From contig NZ_JARGCS010000056.1 of assembly GCF_029193575.1 (NCBI RefSeq), positions 372,001 to 436,000 on the forward strand: a stretch of DNA of 64,000 bases, written 5' to 3'. The stretch is from Pseudomonas entomophila (lineage in GTDB: Bacteria > Pseudomonadota > Gammaproteobacteria > Pseudomonadales > Pseudomonadaceae). The notes beneath the pieces were generated by a model. The model saw only the letters and a program-made list of their open reading frames with translations, made no database searches and had not been told where the DNA came from. Positions 6,927-15,240 of this stretch are shown piece after piece. Within the stretch, counting starts at the first letter, position 1. Every line of letters starts with the position of its first letter. The position numbers and the translations under genes are program-made.

Positions 6927-9237
6927 ACGGCTGTTGCCGCGCCTGTTCCTGGGCCTGCTGCTGGTGATGCTGGCCATTGCCGGCTGGCAGTGGCACCGCG
7001 GCGCGCCGCTGTCGGCCGACCTGATGACCCTGGTGCCCGGCGCCACCCAGGACCCGCTGGTCAAGCAAGCCGAACAGCGCATGCAGGAGCCGCTGAACCG
7101 CGAACTGCTGGTGCTGGTCGGCCACCGCGAACGCCCTCAGGCCATCGCCCTGGCCGAGCAGTTGGCCGAAGGCTGGCAGGCCAGCGGCTTGTTCGAGAAG
7201 GTGCAATGGAGCCTGCAGACCGACCTGCAAGCGGTGCGCACGCAACTGCTGAAAGGCCGCCTGGCCATGCTTTCGGCCCAGGACCGCGCGCTGCTGGCCG
7301 AACACCCGGAAACCTTCATCGAGCAGCGCGTGCAAAGCCTGTTCGACCCCTTCGCCGGCTTCAGCCTGGTGCCCAGCCAGGACGACTGGCTGGGCCTGAC
7401 CGGGCGCATCCAGCAAAGCCAGCCCAAGCCGGTCAACGTGCAACTGGACACCGCCAGCGGCGCCCTGTACGCCGAGGCCGATGGCCAGCAGTGGGTGCTG
7501 CTGCGCGCGCGCAGCCAGGGCAGCGCCTTCGACATGCGCCTGCCGCTGCAAGTGGCCGAACTGCTCGCCAGCGCCCGCCAGCAGGCCGCCCAGCAAGGCG
7601 CCACGCTGCTCGCCGCCAGTGGCCTGCTGCACGCCGCCGCCGGCCAGCAGCAGGCCAGCCGCGAGATCACCTGGGTCGGCGGCGGCGCCACCTTGGGCAT
7701 CCTGTTGCTGTTGCTGCTGGCCTTCCGCCGCTGGCGCGTGCTGCTGGCCTTCGTGCCGGTGCTGGTGGGCATGCTGTTCGGCTCGGTGGTGTGCGTGGCG
7801 CTGTTCGGGCAGATGCATGTGATGACCCTGGTGCTCGGGTCCAGCCTGATCGGCGTGGCCGTGGACTACCCGCTGCACTACCTGTCCAAGAGCTGGAGCC
7901 TGCGCCCCTGGCATAGCTGGCCGGCGCTGCGCCTGACCCTGCCGGGGCTGAGCCTGAGCCTGGCGACCAGTTGCATCGGCTACCTGGCCCTGGCCTTCAC
8001 GCCATTCCCGGCGCTGACGCAGATCGCCGCGTTCTCCGCGGCCGGCCTGGCCGGCGCGTACCTCAGCGCCGTGTGCCTGCTGCCGGCGCTGCTGCGGGGC
8101 GTCGAGCTGCGCCCGGCGCAGTGGCCGCTGCGGATCGCCCAGGCCCTGATCGACCTGCGCGAAGGCCTGCTGCGCAAGGTACCGAGCAGCGTGCTGCTGG
8201 TGCTGGTGCTGCTGTTCTGCGGCGCCGGCCTGTGGCACCTGGACAGCCGCAACGACATCCGCCAGTGGGTCGGCAGCCCGCCGCAGCTGTTGCAAGAGGC
8301 CCAGGCCGTGGCGCGCATCACCGGCTACCAGCCCACCAGCCAGTTCTACCTGGTGCGCGGCGGCGACCCGCAACAACTGCTCGAACGCCTCCAGGCCCTG
8401 GGCGGCAAGCTTGACGAGCTGGTGGCCCTGGGCAAGCTCAAGGGCTACCTGTCATTGCACCAATTGGCCGCCAGCCCCGCCGAACAGGCCAGCAGCCTCG
8501 AGGCCCTGGATGCCCTGGCCGGGCACTGGCAAGCGCTGCTGGCCCTGGGCGTGCCGCAAACCGCGCTGGAGGCGGAGCTCAAGCAATTGCACCAACTGCC
8601 GATCCAGTCCATCGACGACCTGCTCGCTGGGCCGTTGAGCGAGGCCTGGCGCCCGCTGTGGCTCGGCCAGGTGGACCAGGGCGTGGCCGCCATCGTCAGC
8701 CTGCAGGGGCTGAGCGACACCGCGCTGCTGCGCTTGCAGACCGACGAGTTGCCCGGCGTGCAGTTGGTCGACCGCCTGGGCGAGCTGAACCAGCTGTTCG
8801 CCGCCACGCAGCTTAGCGCCGCCGAACTCAAGCTGCTGTCGTGCGGCTTGATCCTGGTGCTGCTGGTGCTGCCGTTCGGCCTGCGTGGCGCGCTGCGCAT
8901 CGTCGCCCTGCCGCTGCTGGCAGCGCTGTGCAGCCTGGCCAGCCTGGCCTGGCTGGGCCAGCCGCTGACCCTGTTCAGCCTGTTCGGCCTGCTGCTGGTG
9001 ACGGCGATCAGCGTCGACTACGCGATTCTCATGCACGAGCGCATCGGCGGCACGGCGGTCAGCCTGCTGGGCACCTTGCTGGCGGCGCTGACCACCTGGC
9101 TGTCGTTCGGCCTGCTGGCGCTGTCGAGCACCCCGACGGTGAGCAATTTCGGCCTGGCGGTGAGCCTGGGCCTGGCATTCAGTTTCCTCTTGGCCCCCTG
9201 GGCCGCCCCGCGTGAAGGAGCGCACAGCCGACCATGA
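6898..9237 (+). CDS. MMPL/RND-superfamily exporter (ApeM-like)
   Basis: A 779-residue inner-membrane protein with the duplicated RND layout: one membrane helix and a periplasmic loop, a five-helix block from about 260 to 400, a second helix near 425 and loop, and a final block from about 645 to 775. The GxxxDY proton-relay motif occurs in both halves: GVAVDYPLHY (Asp323) and AISVDYAILM (Asp707). It should use proton-motive force to extract the polyene lipid from the inner membrane and hand it to the LolA-like carrier. The ATG at 6898 is inside the preceding gene, and the 3' end overlaps the next gene by 4 nt. Confidence 0.85.
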   Translation: MRSAPTLPTERLLPRLFLGLLLVMLAIAGWQWHRGAPLSADLMTLVPGATQDPLVKQAEQRMQEPLNRELLVLVGHRERPQAIALAEQLAEGWQASGLFEKVQWSLQTDLQAVRTQLLKGRLAMLSAQDRALLAEHPETFIEQRVQSLFDPFAGFSLVPSQDDWLGLTGRIQQSQPKPVNVQLDTASGALYAEADGQQWVLLRARSQGSAFDMRLPLQVAELLASARQQAAQQGATLLAASGLLHAAAGQQQASREITWVGGGATLGILLLLLLAFRRWRVLLAFVPVLVGMLFGSVVCVALFGQMHVMTLVLGSSLIGVAVDYPLHYLSKSWSLRPWHSWPALRLTLPGLSLSLATSCIGYLALAFTPFPALTQIAAFSAAGLAGAYLSAVCLLPALLRGVELRPAQWPLRIAQALIDLREGLLRKVPSSVLLVLVLLFCGAGLWHLDSRNDIRQWVGSPPQLLQEAQAVARITGYQPTSQFYLVRGGDPQQLLERLQALGGKLDELVALGKLKGYLSLHQLAASPAEQASSLEALDALAGHWQALLALGVPQTALEAELKQLHQLPIQSIDDLLAGPLSEAWRPLWLGQVDQGVAAIVSLQGLSDTALLRLQTDELPGVQLVDRLGELNQLFAATQLSAAELKLLSCGLILVLLVLPFGLRGALRIVALPLLAALCSLASLAWLGQPLTLFSLFGLLLVTAISVDYAILMHERIGGTAVSLLGTLLAALTTWLSFGLLALSSTPTVSNFGLAVSLGLAFSFLLAPWAAPREGAHSRP

Positions 9238-10391
9238 CCGTCCTGTCGTTCTGGGCCCTGGCCCTGCTGCTGTTCGCCTTGGCCAGCGCCCTCGGCACGC
9301 GCCTGGGGCTGATCCCCATCGTCAGCCAACTGCTGCTGGCGACCCTGGCGCTGCCCTTGCTGATGCTGTTCTGGGTCGAGCCGCACTGGCAGTTGAGCGG
9401 CGCCGCGCTGGTCGCCCCAGGCTGGCTGAAGACCCTCTACGGCTGCGGCTTCGCCCTGCTGCTGGGGCACATCCTCAGCGACGTCGCGGCGCTGCGCCTC
9501 GACCGTCAGGCACTCAAGCTCGCCGTGCCGAGCTTCCTGGTGCCGTTCGCCTGCGGGCTCGCGTGCGCCGTGCTGCTGCTCGGCCAGGGTGGCGTCACCG
9601 CGCTGGCCCTGGGGCTGGTGTTCGCCATCACCGCGATCCCGGTGCTGTACCTGTACCTGCGCGCCATCGACTACCCGCCCGCCGCCAGCCGCCGGCTGTT
9701 GCAGGCGGCGATCCTCATCGACCTGGCCTGCTGGCTGCTGCTGGGCCTCGGCCAAGGCAGCCTGCACCCCGGCAGCCTGGGCTGGCCGCTGCTGGCCGCC
9801 GCCGCGCCGCTGGCGCTGCATGCCCTCGGCCTGCGCGCGCCAAAGGCCTATGGCGCACTGTTCCTGGCACTGCTGTTCATGGCCGAGCACTACCGGCTCA
9901 ATGCGCTGGTGTTCGGCATCGGCTACCTGGCCTGCCTGGCCTGGCTCAAGGTGCCGGTGCGCTCGCCCCTGCCAGCGGCCTGGAACCACCGCCTGCAACA
10001 GTATTTCGCGGTGCCGCTGATCCTCACCTACGGCGTGGTGCAAGTCGACGTGCACCACGCCCTGCAAGGTTTCGACGCCTGGCAGCTGGCCGCCCTGCTG
10101 GCGCTGCCGATCCTCAGCAAGCTGCTCGGCAACTGGTTGGGCCTGTGCTGGGCCACGCCGTCGTTCCCCGGCGCGAGCAAGTGGCGCGAAAGCCTGCTGC
10201 TGAACATTCGCGGGTTGAGCGAAATCGTCTTCCTCAACCTGTTGCTGCAACAGGGGCTGATCGGCCCGGCGCTGTACTTCGCGCTGATGCTGATGAGCCT
10301 GGTTGCCACCCTGATGCCCGCCCTGGCCGGCCTGCACCGGGTGCCCCTCACCTCTGCTTCGACGCCAAGGAGGCCTCATGCCGAACTGTGA
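9234..10391 (+). CDS. CPA2-family cation/proton antiporter-like membrane protein
   Basis: A 385-residue protein with about 11-12 membrane segments. Two blocks match CPA2/CHX exchangers: FAITAIPVLYLYLRAIDY (130-147), followed by the helix ILIDLACWLLL where the usual Asn-Asp pair reads Ile162-Asp163, and LLNIRGLSEIVFLNLLLQQG near the C-terminus. The ion-coupling aspartate is kept and the asparagine lost. No TrkA-N or other regulatory domain follows. It overlaps both neighbours (4 nt upstream, 14 nt downstream), so it belongs to the polyene operon. It may adjust ion or proton balance for export, or act as a transporter for an intermediate; neither is shown by sequence. Confidence 0.75.
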   Translation: MTVLSFWALALLLFALASALGTRLGLIPIVSQLLLATLALPLLMLFWVEPHWQLSGAALVAPGWLKTLYGCGFALLLGHILSDVAALRLDRQALKLAVPSFLVPFACGLACAVLLLGQGGVTALALGLVFAITAIPVLYLYLRAIDYPPAASRRLLQAAILIDLACWLLLGLGQGSLHPGSLGWPLLAAAAPLALHALGLRAPKAYGALFLALLFMAEHYRLNALVFGIGYLACLAWLKVPVRSPLPAAWNHRLQQYFAVPLILTYGVVQVDVHHALQGFDAWQLAALLALPILSKLLGNWLGLCWATPSFPGASKWRESLLLNIRGLSEIVFLNLLLQQGLIGPALYFALMLMSLVATLMPALAGLHRVPLTSASTPRRPHAEL

Positions 10392-11625
10392 ACTGCAACA
10401 ACGCCAGGTGCTGGTGATCGGCGCCGGCCCGTCCGGCGCCATCGCCGCCGCGCTGCTCAAGCGCAAAGGCCATGACGTGCTGGTGATCGAACGCCAGCGC
10501 TTCCCGCGCTTCTCCATTGGCGAGAGCCTGCTGTCGCACTGCCTGGACTTCGTCGAGGAAGCCGGCATGCTCGAAGCGGTCAACGCCGCCGGCTTCCAGC
10601 ACAAGAACGGCGCGGCCTTCGCCTGGGGCGAGGAATACAGCCACTTCGACTTCGGCGAGACCTTCAGCCAGGGCAAGCCGAGCACCTTCCAGGTGCAGCG
10701 CGCGCAGTTCGACCAACTGCTGGCCGACCAGGCCGCGGCCCAGGGCGTGGAGATCCGCTACGAGCACGAGATCGTCAGCGTCGACCTGCAAGACGGCCGC
10801 CCACGCGTGCGGGTACGTACCCCGGCGGGCGAGGCCTACGAGGTCGAGAGCGCGTTCGTGCTCGACGCCAGCGGCTACGGCCGGGTGCTGCCGCGCTTGC
10901 TGGAGCTGGAAGCGCCGTCGAACTTCCCGGTGCGCCAGGCGGTGTTCACCCATATCGAGGACCGCATCGACCACCCCGGCTTCGACCGCGACAAGATCCT
11001 CATCACCACCCACCCCGAGCACCGCGACATCTGGTTCTGGACCATCCCGTTCAGCAATGGCCGCACCTCGCTGGGCGTGGTCGCCGCCGCCGAGCGCTTC
11101 GCCACGGCGCCCGCCGACCTGGATGCCTGCCTCCAGCACTTCGTGGCGCAGACCCCGAGCCTGGCCAAGGTGCTGGCCAACGCCGTGTGGGACACCCCGG
11201 CGCGGACCATCGGCGGCTACTCGGCCAACGTCACCACGCTGCACGGCCCGGGCTTCGCCCTGCTGGGCAACGCCGCCGAATTCCTCGACCCGGTGTTCTC
11301 CTCCGGCGTGACCATCGCCATGCGTTCGGCGAGCATGGCCGCCAACCTGCTGCACCGTCAGTTGCAGGGCGAGACGGTGGACTGGCAAAACGAGTTCGCC
11401 GTGCCGCTCAAGCGCGGCGTCGACACCTTCCGCGCCTACGTCGAAGGCTGGTACGACGGCAGCTTCCAGGACGTGATCTACCACCCCGGCAGCTCGCCGG
11501 AGATCCGCGCGATGATCAGCTCGATCCTTGCCGGCTACGCCTGGGACCTGCGCAACCCGTTCGTCGCCGAACCCAAGCGGCGCCTGCGCACCCTGGCCGA
11601 ACTGTGCGCGAGGGCCCCGGCATGA
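10378..11625 (+). CDS. FAD-dependent oxidoreductase with flavin-halogenase signatures
   Basis: A 415-residue flavoprotein. The FAD dinucleotide-binding motif GAGPSG is at 15-20 and FPRFSIGESLL at 42-52. Lys76 (FQHKNGAAFAWG) sits where FADH2-dependent halogenases keep their catalytic lysine, and WFWTIP at 219-224 fits the halogenase WxWxIP motif. The second FAD-binding block is GFALLGNAAEFLDPVFSSGV. It may halogenate the aryl head, as in brominated xanthomonadins, or hydroxylate or reduce an ACP-bound substrate like related monooxygenases and reductases. It acts in the cytosol and needs a flavin reductase, none of which is seen here. It overlaps the next gene by 4 nt. Confidence 0.75.
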   Translation: MPNCELQQRQVLVIGAGPSGAIAAALLKRKGHDVLVIERQRFPRFSIGESLLSHCLDFVEEAGMLEAVNAAGFQHKNGAAFAWGEEYSHFDFGETFSQGKPSTFQVQRAQFDQLLADQAAAQGVEIRYEHEIVSVDLQDGRPRVRVRTPAGEAYEVESAFVLDASGYGRVLPRLLELEAPSNFPVRQAVFTHIEDRIDHPGFDRDKILITTHPEHRDIWFWTIPFSNGRTSLGVVAAAERFATAPADLDACLQHFVAQTPSLAKVLANAVWDTPARTIGGYSANVTTLHGPGFALLGNAAEFLDPVFSSGVTIAMRSASMAANLLHRQLQGETVDWQNEFAVPLKRGVDTFRAYVEGWYDGSFQDVIYHPGSSPEIRAMISSILAGYAWDLRNPFVAEPKRRLRTLAELCARAPA

Positions 11626-12353
11626 GCCAGCAACCGTACCTGAGCGATACCTACGTCGAAGAAACGCGCATCGGCTTCTGGTTCCTGCGCAGCCACACCT
11701 GGCAGCACCATGTGCTGCGGGTGGCGATCAACGACCTGCGCGGGCTGTTCGACGGCGCGCCGCCCCAGGCGCCGGTGCTGCTGGACGTCGGCTGCGGCCA
11801 GGGCAAGTCGTTCAAGCACCTGTGCCAGGCATTCGCCCCGTCGCGCCTGCTGGGCACCGACGCCGACCCGCACAGCCTGGCGCTGAGCGCCGCCGAGGCC
11901 GAGCGCCTGGGCCTCGAGGTGGAGCTGCGCGGCAGCGACTGCGCGGCGCTGCAGTTCCCTGACGCCAGCGTCGATATCGTCTTCTGCCACCAGACCTTCC
12001 ACCACCTGGTCGAGCAGGAAAAGGCCCTGGCCGAGTTCCACCGCGTGCTCAAGCCGGGGGGCTACCTGTTGTTCGCCGAGTCCACCGAGGCGTACATCGA
12101 CACCTGGGTGATCCGCTGGCTGTTCCGCCACCCCATGCACGTGCAGAAGAGTGCCGACGGCTACCTGCAGATGCTGCGCGACCAGGGGTTCGAGTTCGGC
12201 GAGCGCAACGTCTCCTACCCGTACCTGTGGTGGAGCCGCTCGAAGGACTTCGGCCTGCTCGAGCGCTTCGGCCTGCGCAAGCCGCCACCCGTGGGCCAGC
12301 GCGAGGAAACCCTGGTCAACGTCGTCGCGCGCAAGCCCCTGGAGCCGGCATGA
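11622..12353 (+). CDS. SAM-dependent class I methyltransferase
   Basis: A 243-residue methyltransferase. Motif I is VLLDVGCGQGKSF (52-64), the acidic end of strand 2 is GTDAD, and the post-motif block is FHRVLKPGGYLLFAES. It should methylate the polyene, for example the ring or a phenolic oxygen of the aryl head, using S-adenosylmethionine in the cytosol. A methyltransferase of this class is a common member of aryl-polyene clusters. It overlaps the oxidoreductase gene by 4 nt and the lipoprotein gene by 4 nt. The substrate atom cannot be read from sequence. Confidence 0.85.
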   Translation: MSQQPYLSDTYVEETRIGFWFLRSHTWQHHVLRVAINDLRGLFDGAPPQAPVLLDVGCGQGKSFKHLCQAFAPSRLLGTDADPHSLALSAAEAERLGLEVELRGSDCAALQFPDASVDIVFCHQTFHHLVEQEKALAEFHRVLKPGGYLLFAESTEAYIDTWVIRWLFRHPMHVQKSADGYLQMLRDQGFEFGERNVSYPYLWWSRSKDFGLLERFGLRKPPPVGQREETLVNVVARKPLEPA

Positions 12354-12862
12354 CCCGCTCGAAGTGCCCGTGGGAGCGGCCTTTGTGGCTGGCGGCTCTG
12401 CTGTGCCTGCTGCTGACCGCCTGCGCCTCCCGCCCACCTCTGCCCGAGCGCTTGCCGACGCTGACCCTGCCACGCCAGTTGCACGTCGAACGCGAACAGG
12501 CCGGCCAGCGCCAGGACTGGCTGCTGGTGATCCAGCGCGAAGACACCCGCCTGCGCTGGTCGCTGCTCGACCTGCTGGGCATTCCCCAGGCCCGCCAGTT
12601 GCTCGACGGCGACCAATGGCAAGCCGACGGCCTGCTGCCGCCCAACCCGGCCGCGCGCGAGTTGTTCGCCGCCGTGCTGTTCGCCCTCACCCCGCGCGAG
12701 CAACTGCGCCCGCTGTACCCCCAGGCCACCGAACAAGGCCCGCAGCGCGCCCTGGGCGACCGCTGGCAGGTCAGCTATCGGGCTGATGACAGCTTCACCT
12801 TGAACCTTGGCCAGGGCCTGCGTTATGAAGTCAGCCCCCTGCCGAGCGAGAACGCACCATGA
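12350..12862 (+). CDS. DUF3261-type outer-membrane lipoprotein (ApeN-like)
   Basis: A 170-residue lipoprotein precursor: hydrophobic segment 12-22 and lipobox LTAC with lipidated Cys25. The mature chain is short and beta-rich, as in DUF3261 proteins. Its place beside a LolA-like carrier and an MMPL exporter suggests a LolB-like acceptor that inserts the aryl-polyene lipid into the outer membrane; that role is inference. The start ATG overlaps the methyltransferase stop. Codons 6-14, just before the hydrophobic core, contain a REP-like string (12368-12392). Confidence 0.8.
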   Translation: MTRSKCPWERPLWLAALLCLLLTACASRPPLPERLPTLTLPRQLHVEREQAGQRQDWLLVIQREDTRLRWSLLDLLGIPQARQLLDGDQWQADGLLPPNPAARELFAAVLFALTPREQLRPLYPQATEQGPQRALGDRWQVSYRADDSFTLNLGQGLRYEVSPLPSENAP

Positions 12863-14052
12863 CCGCCTACCTCAACGCCCTGGGCCTGGTCTGCGCCCTC
12901 GGGCGCGGCCAGGCCCAGGTGGCCCGCCGCCTGTTGGCTGGCGATTGCAGCGGCATGCAGGCCCAGGCCGGCTGGGTGCCCGAGCGCACGCCGCCGGTCG
13001 GCGCGGTGGCCGGTGAGCTGCCAAGCGTGCCCCTGCCCGCGTGCCATAGCCGCAACAACCAACTGCTGTACTGCGCGGCACTGGAGATCGAACCGGCGAT
13101 TCGCGCCGTCATCGCCCGCCATGGCGCGCAGCGGGTCGGCGTGGTGCTCGGCACCAGCACCTCGGGCATCGCCGAGGCCAGCGAGGGCATCGCCGAATAC
13201 CTGCGCGGCGGGCAACTGCCGGCCAGCTACCGCTACGACCAGCAGGCGCTCAGCGCCCCGGCGGACTTTCTCGCCGACTGGCTGCAACTGAGCGGCCCGG
13301 CCTACGTGATCTCCACCGCCTGCACCTCCAGCGGCCGGGCCCTGCTGAGCGCCCGCCGCCTGCTCGACCTGGGACTGTGCGACGCAGTGCTGTGCGGCGG
13401 CGTCGACAGCCTGTGCGGCCTGACCCTCAACGGCTTCAGCGCCCTGGAGGCAGTCAGCGAGCAGCGTTGCAACCCGTTCTCGGCCAACCGCGACGGCATC
13501 AACATCGGCGAAGGCGCGGCGCTGTTCGTGATGACCCGCGAGGCCAACCCGCACGGCCCGTCCATTGCCCTGCTCGGCGCCGGCGCCAGCTCCGACGCCC
13601 ACCACATCTCGGCGCCGGACCCCACCGGCAACGGCGCCTTGCAGGCCATGGCCCAGGCACTGGACAATGCCGGCCTGGCGCCGGGGCAGGTCGACTACCT
13701 GAACCTGCACGGCACCGCCACCGCGCACAACGACGCCATGGAAAGCCTGGCCGTGCACGGGCTGTTCGGCGCCCATCTGCCGTGCTCGTCGAGCAAGCCG
13801 ATGACCGGCCACACCCTGGGCGCCGCCGGCGCGCTGGAGGCGGCGTTCTGCTGGCTGAGCCTGAGCGCGCACAACCCCGACGGCCGGCTGCCGCCACACG
13901 TGTGGGACGGCCAGCAAGACCCGCAGCTGCCGCGCCTGAACCTGGCCAGCGGCTCGCAGCGCCTGCCCCTCGACCGGCCACGCCGCCTGATGAGCAACTC
14001 GTTCGCCTTCGGTGGCAACAACGTCAGCCTGATTCTCGGAGACGCCCCATGA
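12859..14052 (+). CDS. Beta-ketoacyl-ACP synthase (ApeO-like ketosynthase)
   Basis: A 397-residue thiolase-fold condensing enzyme with a full active site: Cys155 in STACTSSGRA, His284 in NLHGTATAHND, Lys313 and His318 in SKPMTGHTLGAAGALEA. It should condense malonyl-ACP with the aryl or polyenyl acyl chain. Position just after the DUF3261 gene and before the dehydratase gene matches ApeO of known clusters, which pairs with a chain-length factor (ApeC) expected upstream of this window. It overlaps the lipoprotein stop and the dehydratase start by 4 nt each. Confidence 0.85.
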   Translation: MTAYLNALGLVCALGRGQAQVARRLLAGDCSGMQAQAGWVPERTPPVGAVAGELPSVPLPACHSRNNQLLYCAALEIEPAIRAVIARHGAQRVGVVLGTSTSGIAEASEGIAEYLRGGQLPASYRYDQQALSAPADFLADWLQLSGPAYVISTACTSSGRALLSARRLLDLGLCDAVLCGGVDSLCGLTLNGFSALEAVSEQRCNPFSANRDGINIGEGAALFVMTREANPHGPSIALLGAGASSDAHHISAPDPTGNGALQAMAQALDNAGLAPGQVDYLNLHGTATAHNDAMESLAVHGLFGAHLPCSSSKPMTGHTLGAAGALEAAFCWLSLSAHNPDGRLPPHVWDGQQDPQLPRLNLASGSQRLPLDRPRRLMSNSFAFGGNNVSLILGDAP

Positions 14053-14519
14053 CTGCCTGGCCCCTGGCTGAACTGCTGCCCCACGCGGGCGACATGATCC
14101 TCATCGACCAGGTCGACAGCTGCGACGAGGAGCAGATCCACACCCGCACAGCCGTCCGCCCCGGCGGGCTGTTCAACCGCGAGGACGGCAGCCTGCCGGC
14201 CTGGCTGGGCCTGGAGCTGATGGCCCAGAGCGTGGCTGCCTACGCCGGCTGCCGCGCGCGGCGCCTGGGCCAGCCGGTGGAGCTGGGCTTCTTGCTCGGC
14301 ACCCGCAAGTTCGAATGCAACGTCGAGCACTTCCCGGCTGGCGCCGAGCTGCACATCCACGCGCAGCGCTCACTGGAGGACGACAACGGCATGGGTGTGT
14401 TCGAATGTCACCTGCGCGGCCCTGGCATCCATGCCAGCGCGCGCCTGAACGTGTATCGCCCGCCACAGGCGGCCAGCTACCTGGCCGAGGCGGGCCCAGA
14501 GGAGTACCCCCATGACTGA
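14049..14519 (+). CDS. Hotdog 3-hydroxyacyl-ACP dehydratase (ApeP-like)
   Basis: A 156-residue hotdog protein beginning at the ATG that overlaps the ketosynthase stop. The opening LLPHAGDMILIDQV supplies the candidate active-site histidine (His12), and LGLELMAQSVAAYAG matches the central helix of FabA/FabZ-like dehydratases, with its acidic residue. It should remove water from 3-hydroxyacyl-ACP after ketoreduction, giving the trans double bonds of the polyene. With the hotdog domain fused to the ligase, the operon encodes two dehydratases, as in known aryl-polyene systems. It overlaps the ketoreductase gene by 8 nt. Confidence 0.82.
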   Translation: MTAWPLAELLPHAGDMILIDQVDSCDEEQIHTRTAVRPGGLFNREDGSLPAWLGLELMAQSVAAYAGCRARRLGQPVELGFLLGTRKFECNVEHFPAGAELHIHAQRSLEDDNGMGVFECHLRGPGIHASARLNVYRPPQAASYLAEAGPEEYPHD

Positions 14520-15240
14520 CACCATCCTGGTCACCGGCTCCAGCCGGGGCATTGGCCGGGCCATCGCCCTGCGCCTGGCACAGGCCGGCTTCGACCTGGT
14601 GCTGCACTGCCGCAGCGGCCGTGCCGAGGCCGACGCCGTCGCCGCCGAGGTGAAGGCCCTGGGCCGCCAGGCGCGAGTGTTGCAGTTCGACGTGGCCGAC
14701 CGCGCCACCTGCAAGGCCATCCTCGAAGCCGACGTCGAGGCCCATGGCGCCTACTACGGGGTGGTGTGCAATGCCGGCCTGACCCGCGACGGCGCCTTCC
14801 CGGCGCTGAGCGAGGAGGACTGGGACCAGGTCATGCGCACCAACCTCGACGGTTTCTACAACGTCCTGCACCCGGTGATGATGCCGATGATCCGCCGTCG
14901 CGCACCGGGGCGCATCGTCTGCATCACCTCGGTGTCGGGGCTGATCGGCAACCGCGGGCAGGTCAACTACAGCGCCTCCAAGGCCGGCCTGATCGGCGCC
15001 GCCAAGGCCCTGGCGATCGAGCTGGGCAAGCGCCGCATCACCGTCAACTGCGTGGCCCCGGGGCTGATCGACACGGCCATGCTCGATGAGCACGTGCCGG
15101 TCGAGGAACTGCTGAAGATGATCCCGGCCGGGCGCATGGGCACCCCGGAAGAAGTCGCCGGCGCGGTGAATTTCCTGATGTCGCCGGAGGCGGCCTACAT
15201 CACCCGCCAGGTGCTGGCGGTCAACGGAGGGCTGTGCTGA
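14512..15240 (+). CDS. 3-oxoacyl-ACP reductase, FabG-like (ApeQ-like)
   Basis: A 242-residue classical short-chain dehydrogenase. The cofactor motif TGSSRGIG is at 8-15, CNAG at 86-89, and the catalytic set is Asn111, Ser140, Tyr153 and Lys157 (NYSASK). The C-terminal NGGL is as in FabG. It should reduce the 3-ketoacyl-ACP formed by the neighbouring ketosynthases with NADPH. The housekeeping fabG lies elsewhere in pseudomonads, next to fabD and acpP, so this copy is dedicated to the cluster. It overlaps the dehydratase end by 8 nt, and its stop shares a base with the next ATG. Confidence 0.9.
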   Translation: MTDTILVTGSSRGIGRAIALRLAQAGFDLVLHCRSGRAEADAVAAEVKALGRQARVLQFDVADRATCKAILEADVEAHGAYYGVVCNAGLTRDGAFPALSEEDWDQVMRTNLDGFYNVLHPVMMPMIRRRAPGRIVCITSVSGLIGNRGQVNYSASKAGLIGAAKALAIELGKRRITVNCVAPGLIDTAMLDEHVPVEELLKMIPAGRMGTPEEVAGAVNFLMSPEAAYITRQVLAVNGGLC

